Below, one piece after another: positions 22,134 to 33,855 of a stretch of DNA of 64,000 bases (positions within the stretch are counted from its first letter, which is position 1; the number at the start of each line of letters is the position of its first letter). Location of the stretch: positions 1,736,001-1,800,000 of the forward strand of contig CATQJL010000001.1 of the NCBI GenBank assembly GCA_958299035.1, read 5' to 3'. This DNA comes from Cylicocyclus nassatus. Its lineage: Eukaryota; Nematoda; Chromadorea; Rhabditida; Strongylidae. The translations under genes and the position numbers were made by a program. Below the pieces are notes generated by a model, which was given only the letters and a program-made list of their open reading frames with translations, made no database searches and was not told where the DNA came from.

Positions 22134-22892
22134 ACATTACCGCTCTGCTCCTAGCAGCAAAGCTCCGTGGTAGGCAGCATGTACAAATAGCCAAGGCGGC
22201 CTCGAATTCCTGCGAGTGCGAGAAGTTGCTAAATCTGACCAAAAGGATAGCGCAGTGTTGTCCTACAAAAAAAATAACCCATCAGAGTATACTCGTCGGC
22301 CAGCACACGACCGCAAGTAACCATACTGCCAAAATTCCATTCTGCGTTCCTTTCATGTTCCTGCCTTGCAATCACCAACGAACTCGCGCCTTATCGGGCT
22401 CTCTGTGGTTTGACTGAAGTCAGGTCACTCAGGCGCATAAATAGAGGTTGGAGGCACAGTCTTGCATAAGGTGGTGTGGTCTGTTCTCCAACTACCTATT
22501 GTGCTGCGTATAAGCTGAGTATGTATTCTTGTGGCTCTGATAATGTCTTTGACTATTCTCCTCGGGTTTGTTTTGTTCCTAGCACTTGGCGTCTGAATGG
22601 ATAGACACTTATGACTTCGTCTTTTCAGGGTCCGAAGAAGGCGTAGATCGCCGAAACGTCGACGTTAGCCAATAAAAGTTGTTATAACAATCTTGTTCAA
22701 GCTCAGCAGTTGTACCGAAAAGTCTTTTCATATCGGATGATTTCAGTAGAGCAAAGGAGAAGTTCACAGCATGCAGGGCTTGCAGAGCACGTTAGGGTCG
22801 TAGACACCCACCCCCATCCTCAAAAAAAGTTGGCGCGTAATCGCGCATATGACCGCTTATGCCCAGGTCTTCGCTGCGCTATATGTTCACAT
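22134..22892 (-). repeat. Inverted copy of the 20-kb repeat, without the SL element
   Basis: 22134-22345 matches the reverse complement of about 20660-20880, and 22700-22862 matches that of 19920-20022 plus 20602-20650. The uninterrupted junction at about 22764-22774 is the empty target of SL element copy A. Between the two pieces lies the hammerhead-like motif at 22632. Confidence 0.6.
22632..22660 (+). ncRNA. Hammerhead-like ribozyme core
   Basis: Reads CCGAAGA, a GGCG-loop-CGCC stem, then GAAACGTC. This fits the hammerhead core CTGANGA-stem II-GAAA apart from T to C at the second position. It is embedded in PLE-derived sequence; PLEs of many animals carry such ribozymes. Confidence 0.4.
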
Positions 22893-23274
22893 CAGTGGCG
22901 TACCGAGGGGGGGGGGGCAGGGAGGGGGCGCGCGCCCCCCCCCCCCCCCCGAGAATGGGTCGCGAAATTTTTGAAAGTTACTTATATGGGTTATAAAAAT
23001 GTGCAAGTGACTTGTTTATTTTTGTAAATAATTAAGATAATTTTTAAAAATTTTTAAAAATTCAAATTAGCTTTGTAAAAAAATTTTTTTCGGGGGCGTG
23101 GCTGACGCCACGCCCCCTTTTTCCAGATTTTAGGGGTCGGAGACCCGCAAAAGTTTTGAGAACCACCCCAAAAATTTTTTCGGAGTGCGTGGCTAACGCC
23201 ATGCACCTTCTTTAGAAAAAAATTTTTGTCGCGCCCCCCCCCCCCCCCAAGCCGAAATCCTGGGTACGCCACTG
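22893..23274. mobile_element. hAT-type MITE, 382 bp, with 8-bp TSD
   Basis: Begins CAGTGGCGTACCGAGG and, inverted, CAGTGGCGTACCCAGG. It is flanked by a perfect 8-bp duplication GTTCACAT (22885-22892, 23275-23282). It contains long G and C homopolymer runs just inside both ends and a GGGGCGTGGCTGACGCCACG palindrome. No transposase. Confidence 0.85.
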
Positions 23275-23389
23275 GTTCACATGGAATGTCAATGTGCAAT
23301 GAGTCGAGGGATAAGATAGTGGAGAGAAATATTGGAGTCTTGCCGTCAATTCCAGAGAATGGCACAGATGTTTATGGTTTTTACTCGCT

Positions 23390-23417
23390 CTGAGAAAGGC
23401 GACGACGCCGAAACGTC
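23390..23417 (+). ncRNA. Hammerhead-like ribozyme core
   Basis: Reads CTGAGAA, a GGCG-ACGA-CGCC stem, then GAAACGTC. The first box has one change relative to CTGANGA. It lies in sequence continuing the PLE region at 19.9-22.9 kb. Confidence 0.4.
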
Positions 23418-24900
23418 AGTCGTAATAATGCTATTAACACTCTTGGTGACAGGCTAAAGAAGAAATAGCAGTAAGGCATAGGGGTATCGTAAAACATGCT
23501 TGCCGCCACACAGACGATATTGTACGCTTTAGGAACAAATCACTTCATGATGACTATCATGCTCCATGTGTTATTTCGCAAAGTGCGTCCTGTCCAAATG
23601 TAAGTAAATAAACATGGCCTGTTTACAGCGCGAAGGCAAGCATATGACATCAAATTTGGACTACATTTATGATATCTATCTAATATATAAAGAATCGTAA
23701 GTGCAATTCGAAAATGTGCAAATAGCGGGAAACCGCATGGCGGTCCTGAAGAGAACGCTCTTTTGAATAGCACCTTTAGATTACTGGTTCACTAATCATT
23801 GAACGAAATATTGTGTGAAAAGTTTGAAACATATGCAATGTGAGTTTTCTCGAGGTAGTCCGTTTCCAGGACAGCTGAGTGAATTAGTTTAGAGCACATA
23901 TTCTGTCTACATGAGTTCTAAATTTTTCTATCGTGTCCTATTGATTTTTTGCCTTCGATCTGTTCCATACTTGCTCGGCTTTTTGTGACCCCAGCCTTGT
24001 AATCGATAGATTTTTGGGTCAAAGTGTCAGATGTAATTTTATAAGACTGCGGAATCAAAGGGAAATTTGTCCAAAAGTCCTCAGAAACCAACTCGTGCCG
24101 GACTTTCTGGAGAATTACTCAGTTGAGTTTATAATGTTGAGCCACAAGCAAGAAATTCACTTGAAATGGATTAGGCCCCGCATCCTCCCCCTCTCGGTCC
24201 GCCACTGCTACTATAGTATGCTGCCAAGACCCCTAATTCAAGGTGCACCGGGAGCAAACGAGAGAGGGTGCTTCTAAATCTGCTTCAAACTCAACGGAAG
24301 AAAAGATTCAAATCACAAAGAGCATTCACGCAGAGAGCACGCTCGCGAGTGAGAGCAAATGCATTGCGGGTGCAGCTGTCGCCTTCCGCGCGCCAATCCC
24401 GTGGAATCAAAGGGTATAGCCTATTAAGTTGAGTTTAAAGAAAACGTTACAAGAGGCTGATTATTCATTCAATTCAAACGAATGCCAAATGCGACGTAAA
24501 GCAGCAAACAAGTTCACAAAATTCTCCTATTCTCGGAAAATCAAACTGTTAAGAAACATACTTTGTAAGGGGATATATAACTCGGGATAAACGGCGGCAA
24601 GCCTTCGAAATATTTTTAAAAATTGCTTGTAAGAACACGTATGTGTTCACCTTGGCCCCGGTTCAGGAGTGAAAGGCGGGTGAGCAATTTCTCACACTGT
24701 TGCATTTATGAGACTCTCCTCAAGTCACGGCTCAGAATATTGCTTCATTTAGAAAATCGCTCCTCGAACGATGAAGAGATCAGAAGAAGAGCCTGTACCA
24801 TGGGTTTTCTTTTAAAAATTCGCAATCAGTGACATGAGAAAGGCCCCGAAATGACAAAATCATGGAAGCCAAGAATCTGGGGGGCGGTGCTTTTAAATTC
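23418..24900. other. No feature recognised
   Basis: No supportable gene, RNA or transposon ends. Short frames lack motifs. Confidence 0.4.
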
Positions 24901-25066
24901 AATAAAATATCAACCACTTCTATTTTCTTGCATTTACAGATGTAATGACTTTGTTTAAAGCGAGCTCAGCGCACCACGCTCGTTGTCTTTCACACATTTG
25001 TTTTAATATAACTCTCTTTCGCAAAATCTTTACCATACATGTGATTGCAAGCGTTCTATTTGCAGG

Positions 25067-25369
25067 TTGGATATACCGCATCTACAAACAAAACTATGCA
25101 ATAGGGGTGTCAGTGGAATACGAGAAGTACACTTTCCTGACTACGTTGGTCAACCACCAGTACCGCATCAAAATATTTCTGACTTTATTACACGAGAACA
25201 CCAACTCTATGGCAACGACAATCTATCCACAATTTCCAACGAGGACACTGCGAATGTTAACTACACTCGGGGATATAAGTTCTACGTTAACGTGGATCAG
25301 GGCACGTTGTATGAAGGCCTTGCTGATGGTCGCATGCGAGCAAAACTTGATTACAGTGGCTTAAAGTGA
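25067..25369 (+). CDS. Candidate terminal exon of an unrecognised host gene
   Basis: An open frame of 100 codons ends in TGA after DGRMRAKLDYSGLK. It starts right after a pyrimidine-rich tract and TTTGCAG, a good nematode 3' splice site, so the exon probably begins at 25066 and the ATG is internal. The peptide has ordinary, non-repetitive composition (for example DYVGQPPVPHQNISDFITRE and NYTRGYKFYVNVDQG), unlike the repeat-derived frames elsewhere. A second acceptor-like TTTACAG lies at about 24940. No family was recognised, and the upstream exons could not be found. It may instead be a fragment. Confidence 0.35.
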   Translation: MDIPHLQTKLCNRGVSGIREVHFPDYVGQPPVPHQNISDFITREHQLYGNDNLSTISNEDTANVNYTRGYKFYVNVDQGTLYEGLADGRMRAKLDYSGLK

Positions 25370-25574
25370 AGACTGAGTTATAGAATTTTGATTCGTGAAA
25401 GCGTTATAAGTTTTCATTTGAAACATCTCGGATTTCCTTCTAGAAACGATTACCCTGATCTTACGACTACAAGACGCACCTTCTTGGATTTTTTTTTGAG
25501 CGAGCTGCTCTCGCTCAGCCGCCTCTTTGGGTTGCGCAGACTTACAAAAAACTAACGAAACTTACACCACACGA

Positions 25575-25680
25575 TACTCTAAAGCAATACGCAGCACTGT
25601 ATAGGGTCCTTCGGTCGCGAAATTTTTGGTGTGTTCAGGCTGGCTGAATTTAGAAAAAAAACAGGTGCGTCTTGTTGTAA
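25575..25680 (-). repeat. Short dispersed repeat (partner at 18.3 kb)
   Basis: Reverse complement matches about 18335-18445, with roughly four fifths of bases shared by eye. Confidence 0.4.
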
Positions 25681-26116
25681 AATTGGGGTACATAAATTCA
25701 TCATGTGGTTTTGAATTCGTTGCGACTAAGGAAAAGCCTCCCAGATAGCATTTGTATAATATCTTTCCAGTCTCATTATTACGTGTTCTTGTGTTTTCGC
25801 CTTTTGTCACGCTCATTATTGTTGCCAGATATGGCTTTCATCTAATCAGTCTACCACTTTCAAACCATTTGCAGTGTATAACGAAATGCATGAACACAAG
25901 GAACCTTACAACAGTCACTCATGCGCGTCTTTTTGTAACAGTCTCGGCTCAGTCCATAGATTCTTAGCCACAAAACAGATCCTACTATTTATATTGTCAC
26001 TTTATTCAGAGAGCTTATTGATGTTATCTTGGAGAAGGTAAAAGCATGGTTTTAAGGCAATTATACTACTAATAAATTATTTGTATACAGCAAGAATTGT
26101 TGTAAGTGTAACCATT

Positions 26117-26760
26117 TTTGCGGTCAATTCCTGATGCAAAGACAATAGATAAATATGAGGATGCCCCAAAAGTTTTGTCCGTTTTTGCAAAGGATGTGAA
26201 ACCTCATACAATAAAGACCCAGCTGCGTTCAAGGATGCACCTTCATCTTCTTTCTGATTGTTACGATTTTGGACCACGACTTGTTGCACACAACTTCTCA
26301 CTTTTTACATCTAAGGAGACTTCGTGGAAGTGTGTGAACTCAAAAGGGGATTTAATCTAGAATTCCCAGATGTCAGCTTGTGTTGAAAGCTTAGAGTTAA
26401 CTTCAAACGTAGACAACGTTTAAATTGATAAGTCATGCAGGGGCGTTTGAGATTTTTTGGCCTTAAATACTTTAGTTGCGAATTTTAATCAGCTTTTGCT
26501 TCATGCATTCCCAAACATAAAGATTAGTAAATCAACAGAGACTTTTTTGCTTCGAGATACTCCTAAAAATTTGGAAGCACCCAGTTTTTGGTCCCCTTTA
26601 AAAGGCGGAAAAGTGCGTAGACTAATTTGTTCTACTTTTTTAACTCCAGGAAATGGAGACAACTTTCCGTTTTCATATTACAAAAAGTCCTAAGCCCATG
26701 ATTCCCTTTTTATAACGAAAATCCTCCAGTAGCTTGCAAATAAAGATTTTTCATGTCGCT
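26117..26760 (+). other. Possible exons with a poly(A) signal
   Basis: Two frames with non-repetitive composition follow each other: one ending ETSWKCVNSKGDLI at 26360, another (about 26471-26693) with STETFLLRDTPKNLEAPSFW ending at 26693. AATAAA follows at about 26740. Splice sites are not convincing and no family is recognised, so this may be a decayed gene. Confidence 0.2.
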
Positions 26761-26823
26761 GAGTACTGTGTGTTTTTGTAACAGTATATGTATCTTTTTA
26801 CATATGTATTTTTCAAATATATA

Positions 26824-27734
26824 TTAGGTCGATTCATAATTAATGCACTTTTTTCTTATCTCTTCTTCCAAGAGCTAGTTTTTGATGAGTGACCAATTTC
26901 CTCAAAAACTTTTTATGCATTCTAAAAGAGCGTTTTTCTAGTTTCTTATGCGGACCTTCGCTTTCATACATCTCCTCTCGTTTCAAAGTTCTAAGCCTTC
27001 AAATAAAAGAGGCTAAATCCCAAAATTTTTGCTTTTCACTCTGTTTGCCCTAAATTCATGAGGAATGGCTGGATTAATTTCAAAAAATAAGCATAAGGAT
27101 TATGAAATTTTGTGTTACAAGACGCTTTCTGATCAAAATATTCCATGGATACTGAGCCGAGAAATTCAATTGCGAACTTGAATGAGCGTCGTGGCCCTTT
27201 CGTGCCATATAAAACTTTGAAGCAAAAAACGATCACAGGTCTTTTGCACTATTCAGCAAGGGTAGACCTAGTTGATTTGATGATAGAAAAGCGCTAGGGT
27301 TTTCTCACTTTCCAGTGGAAAAAAATGAAATTATTTCAAAAATGACCCATTTTTGAACAAGCCGAGATGCCAAAAAAAGTGAGTGCTTTCGATTTTTTGC
27401 GATATTTTTTTCAAAAATTTTCCGTAGAATCCAAACCTGGCCTTACTGCTCAAGAGACCCTTGGCTACACGATGAGTTAAGTCTACTTTATCCTACTTCA
27501 TTTCAGCATAAGTTATGCTCTCTCAAAGAGGCTTCTGAAAAAAGTTGTTGGCAATCATCAGGCCAGAAAATGTTTCTTGTAATGGATGCGGTCACGCATA
27601 AGTATTTGTTTCATAGCCACTGACTTGGTGGTTATAGTAGTTTTTATTGCGCCCAGGAATGTCTTTTCAAAAAAGAATTATCTCGGTCGAAAGTTGAACT
27701 ATAGAAAACAAGCATTAATTATGAATCAACCTAA
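26824..27734. mobile_element. Mariner-like MITE, 911 bp
   Basis: The ends read TTAGGTCGATTCATAATTAA and, inverted, TTAGGTTGATTCATAATTAA, flanked by TA (26822-26823, 27735-27736). The interior has no transposase motif. Confidence 0.75.
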
Positions 27735-27736
27735 TA

Positions 27737-29088
27737 CATATGTACATGTGCACAAACATACATCCACACATATAACTGAGTACTTATTAGTTGCCCTTGA
27801 TTTATATTCTAAGGATCGTGCAGTATACGTCTTAACAATCATTTAAGTCATGCATTGCCGCCATTCGATCGCTTGACACTTTCGCTTGGCTATTACGAAA
27901 TAGTACCGGGCTGAAAAGTCAGGATTCATTCATCTAGTTGGTGGATGAGTCATACATCGTCCGCCTATCAATTGGATTCTTACGAATAGCGCTGGGTTTG
28001 ACATATTTCTGATATTTGAAACCATATGTTTTATCGATTTCCTGCAGCAGGTGTAATGATTCATTTGTTCTAGTCTATGGATTTAACATCGCACAGTAGT
28101 ATATTTACTGTAAATCCATATTTGGTTCTTTGTTTCTTTGACCTATTCCGTCTTTGTAGTAACTACTAAGGTAGTTATGTTTTGGGTTTGTTTCGTTTGT
28201 AGTAGCGTGTTTTTTTGATGGTTGTATCTTACTTTACTGAATGAATTGTTACGTAATATGTAGTACATATTGTTGGACACTGTTTTGTCTACGTTCTAAT
28301 CCACATGATCACCTAATTATGTGATTTTGTTTAAATTTTATCTTAGCATGGTTAGGCTCTGAGTTTAGTGATTAGTGCTATACTTAATTTTTTCATCGAT
28401 TGTTTGATTTCGCATTTCGAAGTGGAATTTGTCAAAGCAACATCTAGTAATTGATAATTTATAATTTCTCACGGGAATACCATGTGAACTTTTTGTTTGC
28501 TGACTGTTTACGTAAACCATCGACTTCAAGTGAGTAAATACCACTATTTTTTGAGTTTATTTTGTCTTGTATATATTTTTTCTCCTCTTATTAGTAACGC
28601 TGTTTTTTCGGAACGGCTGTGTTTTTCAATGTCTGGTTTTCGCCTTGGATGTTTTTCTTTCCCATATTATGGGTTTTACGAAGATGTTAGTCGATGCCGT
28701 AAGCTTCATCATATCACAGTCTCTATGTTGGTGATATGTGTATAAATGGCTTGCTTAGGAGATAGTCTTGGGACAATGATTCCGAAGTTCTTCGTTCTTA
28801 ATGCAGAAAGTAAGTTGTTGTTTAGTTTGTGTTCTGACTGATTATTTGCTTACAGCTTATCATTGTTGTTGCAAATTATACAGCTGGGTACTCTTAATAT
28901 TCTTTTTTTCCTTTTTTTTTGTTTTTTGTTATTTTGCTTATCTCTGTTTTCATACATTCAAAAGGCCAAGTAGAGTTAGATAAATCTACTTTTTGATCTA
29001 GATTCAGTATTTTTAGATCTTTATCCATGATGGTAGATTTGTCCATGCTCTTTTGTCATCTAGCCCAACTACAACGTAGACATCAAAT
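27737..29088. other. No feature recognised
   Basis: Very T-rich sequence. Frames at 28497-28983 are hydrophobic because of poly-T runs and are not called. Confidence 0.4.
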
Positions 29089-29632
29089 TTAACACGTTGA
29101 CGACGAGCCATTTTTTTGCGGTCTGTCCCTGTGGACGAGACGTTTCCATGCATCCCTACGCGTGGCCATGTATGTATGCATGCATCCATGCACGAAGTAC
29201 AAAATGTGCAAGCCCCGCCCCTTCTGGCAAGCCCACTCGACCAAAAATGTCGGAAATTGCCCAAATTTCAAGAATTTATGCCACTTTTAAAAAGTGGACG
29301 GAGCTTGCAACTCAGGGGGCGGAGTTTGCCTGACGGTGGGCGGGGCCTGGCCAGAAGTTGTTGAAGTCTTTGCGTTCATCTACAGCCTCATCCATGCTTT
29401 TTGTGGACAAAAGGATCCTTGTGAGAGGCATAAAAGTGGGCGGAGTTTGCCAAAAGGGGCGGGGCTAATACATGAAGTACATCTGAGCCTATGTTGATTA
29501 TATGAACAAAAACTGAGAGGATTGTACAGATAGTATTGAATTTAAGGCCGCCGCGCACCATTGCGCGGCGTCGTCCACATGGACAGACTGCCTGCCGCGC
29601 ACCATTGCGCGGCACTGTCGTCAACGTGCTAA
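29089..29632. mobile_element. TTAA-flanked 544-bp MITE (family 2), copy 2
   Basis: Nearly identical to 21097-21640. The left TTAA is intact, the right one reads CTAA. It lies immediately upstream of PLE sequence, as copy 1 lies within it. Confidence 0.8.
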
Positions 29633-30712
29633 ACTTTCGCTACATCTGTCTGCTCTCTTCTCAGTCAAATAAAACAGGGCAAAAGTAATTTAACCTCGTC
29701 AGAAAAGCGGTTTACGTGAAGTCCGTAACCTTGCGACTCGAAAGAAATCAACGTTCTGTAAGTGACAAAGGAGGAGAGTTTGCAGTCATCTCAACGGAGC
29801 TTGATAAAGCTATAACGCAAGTCCACTTACAAGATGACACTCTCTACAAATTTTCTTCCATTGATGAGTACAAGAAGCAGTATCGTCGATTAAATAGAAT
29901 ATGGGAAGACGTAGCGTGTTGCGCAGGATTACCAAGACGCACCATCTCGCGACTTAAAAACGATTTACCCATTTGTCCCGTCCTCTATACATTGATTAAA
30001 ACACATAAACCTCCATCTACTGGCCTAACGTCGACCGATCCGCGCGAATTCAGAGTTAGACCTATAATAAGTGGCATAGATGGTCCGACGGACAGGATTT
30101 CATGGTTTTTTAACATAATTCTCTCGCCTTTGCTCAACTACGTTCCATCCCATCTATCTAATACCCAAATGTTCTTTGAGCGCCTGCGGAACACCACTCC
30201 GACCAACGGTAGCGTTGGAGAGTCTTTCGATGTTACGTCTGTACACTAACGTTCCTAACGATGCAGCCATGCAGGCAGTTTTCGAGCTTTTAACACAACA
30301 TCAATTCACTCTTGCCTTGTATGGGTTTGATGTTAAGGGCATAATGACCCTTGTAAACAAATGTTTTCAATGTTCCATTTTTCGATGGTCGGAGCACTAT
30401 TACAAGCAGGTTAGAGGTCTGGCCAAGGGACAGAGAATAGCTGGCTGTATTGGCTGTCGTCTTCATGTCCAAAGTTGAAGCGCCAGTCATGGAACGCAAA
30501 CCTCTTTTGTATTGTAGGTACATAGATGACTGTTTAATAGTATGCCCCACTCAGTGCGAAATGGACACTTGTTTTGATCTTTTGAATCGGCAGTACTCAC
30601 AAATCCAACTCACAAGAGAGAGAGAGACCCAAGGGTGACTGGCTTGCATTCTTAAACGTGCAGGTGAGAATTGCTAATGGGGAATTCGAGACAAGATGGT
30701 ATCGCAAACTCA
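29633..30712 (+). mobile_element. Penelope-like retroelement, truncated
   Basis: Contains most of a PLE reverse transcriptase (next entry). Upstream is interrupted by the TTAA MITE. Downstream, the PLE stops at about 30712, where the 8-kb duplicated segment begins. The C-terminal GIY-YIG part is missing here. Confidence 0.75.
29716..30700 (+). pseudogene. PLE reverse transcriptase with frameshifts
   Basis: Reverse transcriptase of the Penelope class, copying element RNA for insertion. In order and in three frames: VSDKGGEFAVIS near the start; KTHKPP and FRVRPIISGIDGPTDRISWF (fingers); FDVTSVH broken by a shift before TNVPNDAAMQAVFELL (motif A region); GLAKGQRIA (motif B); then, in another frame, YCRYIDDCLIVCP with the catalytic YIDD (motif C); and after a stop, FLNVQVRIANGEFETRWYRK. 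At least three frameshifts or stops break it. Motif order and residues are otherwise well kept, so inactivation may be fairly recent. Confidence 0.75.
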
Positions 30713-30789
30713 GCTATAAGGGTCACCCACCGAGCGCTAGAGTGCAGTCTTCTAAAGATGATGCGACACAAATAACATCTTGTCGGACT

Positions 30790-31026
30790 TCGCAGTACGG
30801 ATATGAGAAAATGTCTCGTCTTCATCTTCATGACCCAGCGGAGTACGTTGAGAAGGCGAAGCATCGATGGGCCGGTCACATTATGAGGAAAACAGACGAC
30901 CGATGGACACCAAGAGCATCAGAGTGGATTCCTCGCGAAGCAAAACGTTCCCGAGGAAGACCACCGACGAGGTGGGCAGACGTGTTCGTGAAACGGATGG
31001 ACCAGCTGGACGCGATTTGTATTTGA
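30790..31026 (+). pseudogene. RTE-type LINE C-terminal fragment (copy 1)
   Basis: The frame reads KHRWAGHIMRKTDDRWTPRA, EWIPREAKRSRGRPPTRWAD and ends VKRMDQLDAICI-stop. This HRWAGHxMR...RGRPPxRW tail is characteristic of the end of RTE-type non-LTR retrotransposon proteins in nematodes. Endonuclease and reverse transcriptase parts are absent (5' truncated), and stops follow. An almost identical copy is at 55305-55506. Confidence 0.65.
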
Positions 31027-32043
31027 AACTCGTGGACGCAGCCACCGACGTCGGCCAAGGAGATCAGGGATGTCTGAAGCAAGGCAGGGATCGATGGAAT
31101 CTTTGAAGACGGGCCATATGACTATTTAAGTAAGGAGAGACTAAAGAGGTGGTGTACAAAATTTTTTGGTGGTGAATATTTTCTCCTGTAATAAGCATTG
31201 CAGAGAAGAGGCGTGAAAAGCCTCTCTCACGAAAGTGCTCTCTGATCATTCTCTAACCTCAATTAGGTCGTAAAGCCTCGCCTTCAGGCCGCCAAACAAT
31301 TTGAATCAGAGGGATCCAAATATATATCTCCGCTAAGCGTCGTACTTTTATTCACCAATCGCCTGAACATGTCCTTCAGATTTACAATCGCTGTGCACTG
31401 GGTGATTCTTCATTCGATCCGCTAAAAAAAATTTTCATACAAGTATGCATGATAATCTGTGTAATCTGTTTTCTTAACATTATAAGAAAGCTTGAATATC
31501 GCACCTAAAATATCACGTCAGAGTTAAATTAAACACAATTGAGCTGTCGTGCGTTTCTCAAAAACAACAAACTGATCTGATTTATTGCAGTAAACAACTG
31601 AGAAATGTTTTTAAAAAAACTGACGTAGAAGAACGATTATCACTTGACCACAGTCTAAGTCATTACGAGACGGTTGCAAACACCAGCCAGTTGCCTTCAA
31701 ATATTACGTTTTGTATGTAACTATCATGTCGCAATGTCCGTTTTGTGTGCTTGCTTACCGCGCCCCGGAGTTTGCTAAACAGAAACAAATTTTCTGAACA
31801 CCAGTGGTACCAAGTCCGGATGATAGCATGCACTGCTTCAATCTTTGAACCAAAATCGCGTCAGACGGCAAGGACAGTCCGCAACTGTAAATGCATTTTT
31901 TTGTGCATCGACATGCTATAACTTTGGGTCATGCATTGCACATGAACAGATTCAAGTGATGTTGTATTGGCAAGCTGCAAAAATTACCTGATTAGAATAG
32001 CATTCTGAAAGTGAATGGGGCTTTCCCTTTGCTTCGTAGAGCA

Positions 32044-32051
32044 TATATAGG
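32044..32051 (+). promoter_or_regulatory. TATA-like box upstream of a small ORF
   Basis: ATATATAG lies about 45 bp before an ATG at 32093, a plausible spacing for a start site near 32073. It is identical in the second duplicate (about 56860). No transcript evidence. Confidence 0.25.
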
Positions 32052-32092
32052 CGATTAGAATTACGCACAGACTAGACTGGCGTTCGTCCAAG

Positions 32093-32278
32093 ATGTCTTC
32101 TCATGGGGAGACAGCAACGCTAAGTGGTGTAAAGAAGGCTCGATCAGTAAGACGCCGACAACGTCTGCAGTGTCGCCCTGTCTCTGCGTGCGATGAAATT
32201 AAGTGGTCCATAAGCCCTGCACTAAATCAATTTACTCCGCGACAGAATATGTTTTTTTCGAATTCTGTAGAAGTTTAA
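32093..32278 (+). CDS. Small basic ORF, 61 codons, uncertain
   Basis: Starts MSSHGETATLSGVKKARSVR and is Arg-rich in its first half. Preceded by the TATA-like box. The identical frame occurs at 56909-57094, but the duplication is too recent for that to show selection. It could be a first exon, a retroelement leader frame or chance. No family recognised. Confidence 0.2.
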   Translation: MSSHGETATLSGVKKARSVRRRQRLQCRPVSACDEIKWSISPALNQFTPRQNMFFSNSVEV

Positions 32279-33226
32279 GGATGCCGGTCAGAAAGAAAAG
32301 CAAGTTTTACATTACAAGACGTTGTTCGGAACTTGCATCAAATTTGATTTACGGTGAAGTCTGGAGCCAAACAAAAGGACCACAATGCCCGAAAAATCGA
32401 AAAAAATTCAATTTTTACTCAGTCGTACATGATTTTCTACTTTCTCATATACATTCGCATAAAACACTCATACGCATACTTACTACAACTTTTTCCTGTC
32501 AGAAATTGAGAGACGAGAATTTTCATGCTTTTCTCACAGCGATGCTAAGTTCTTGCAGCACTAATGAATGTATGCTACAAACCCTCGAAAGTACAAATAA
32601 TTTTCTAGCTCTCTAAGAGCTATTTCTTGAGAAATCTTGAAATGTGCTTAAAGAACCGAGATTGGAGGCTAATTTCGATTTTAGAGCTTGCAGCCCTTGC
32701 AAGAGGCTAAAAATCCAAGGTTATACTTTCAAGAGCTATACAATCAATATTGTGAAGACAGCTCAGCTTCGCTATAGCGAAAGCATGGAATTCTTGGTTT
32801 CTCGGCTTCTAACCTAAGTATAGGCTGATGCATGACGAAGGCGCAATATCTTTGAGCGTGAACGCGGCTTTGGCCACAGAGCGCATGAGGGGGCAGGATT
32901 TACAAAGGTAATTTACGCGCGCGTTGCGCTCGCGCCCGTTCAACTAATCCTGCTTCTGCGCCTTGGTCATGCAGTAGCCTTTGCCTTAACTGCACATATA
33001 AACGTCTTATGTTGCAAATAGCTAAGCGGTCAGGAAATCCATACGATGTTCCTTAGACAGAGCTATGATTTTTTTGGTTCTACGGACACTTGGACCTTCT
33101 TAAAAAGGAAGGGTACTTGTCGAAATGGCGCATCCATATAAAAGTATACTATCTTATAGAGCATGAAATGCTAATTTCAAACATGCTTTCGCGTCTACAA
33201 ACCGAAGCGCTTCTGGTAGGGAAGTC

Positions 33227-33678
33227 ATGGAATTTTTTGGTGCAAGTATTGAAATTGCCGCTACAATAAAATCATTCAGAACTTTAGTCCGTGAGCTCAG
33301 ATCGGGCTATGATCACTACCAGGGAGCTTCAACAAATATCCTCAAGTTAACAAACTTACGTCAGTCATTACTTCTTTCATGGCGGAAAGAACTCATCACC
33401 AGTTACTTTGCTATGCCGTGTACAGGTTGTTAAAGTCAATGTCTCATTTTTGCATAGTGCAAGCCATTTCATTCCTGTGTAACTCAGTGCGGATCCAAAA
33501 TTGTTCTTTGAACCAGTGGGAGCAACACGGACGAGTTGTGCCTTCTCAGCCTAGCCTTCCCGACATTAGCAGCAACACTATGGAGGTGGACGCTAAGTGG
33601 AGGGACATGTTGAAACATGTGAGGGGCAAACCGGAGTGCCGGCCGTGCGCGCCAAACCGCGCTTTGCGGTTACTTTGA
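33227..33678 (+). other. Overlapping short frames, uncertain
   Basis: Two frames with ordinary composition: 33227-33433 (contains RELRSGYDHYQGASTNILKL) and a second ending at 33678 (contains SSNTMEVDAKWRDMLKHVRG). Both persist in copy 2 (58915-59365) with small changes. They may be parts of one retroelement or host gene. Not recognised. Confidence 0.2.
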
Positions 33679-33828
33679 GGGCAAATTTTTCGGCTTAGAA
33701 GGGCCTGAATCGTATTATTGCTTAGGGCGGTCGCCTACAGGAGGTCCCCTGACGGAATGCGTAGAGACCCGCACTACCTCAATTTTGGGGAGATACTGCT
33801 TTCAATGATGATCCAACTCTATTGCCTG

Positions 33829-33855
33829 GCGTTTCGGCAGGGAGTCTTCTTCAGA
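33829..33855 (-). ncRNA. Hammerhead-like core with damaged stem II (copy 1)
   Basis: The minus strand reads CTGAAGA, then a GAC...GCC stem with a mismatch, then GAAACGCC. The equivalent position in copy 2 (59515-59540) has a paired GGC...GCC stem. Confidence 0.4.

Noticed and set aside
28497..28983. Hydrophobic frames that could suggest membrane proteins
   Set aside because: The hydrophobicity comes from poly-T-rich DNA (Phe/Leu codons); no splice, start or family evidence.
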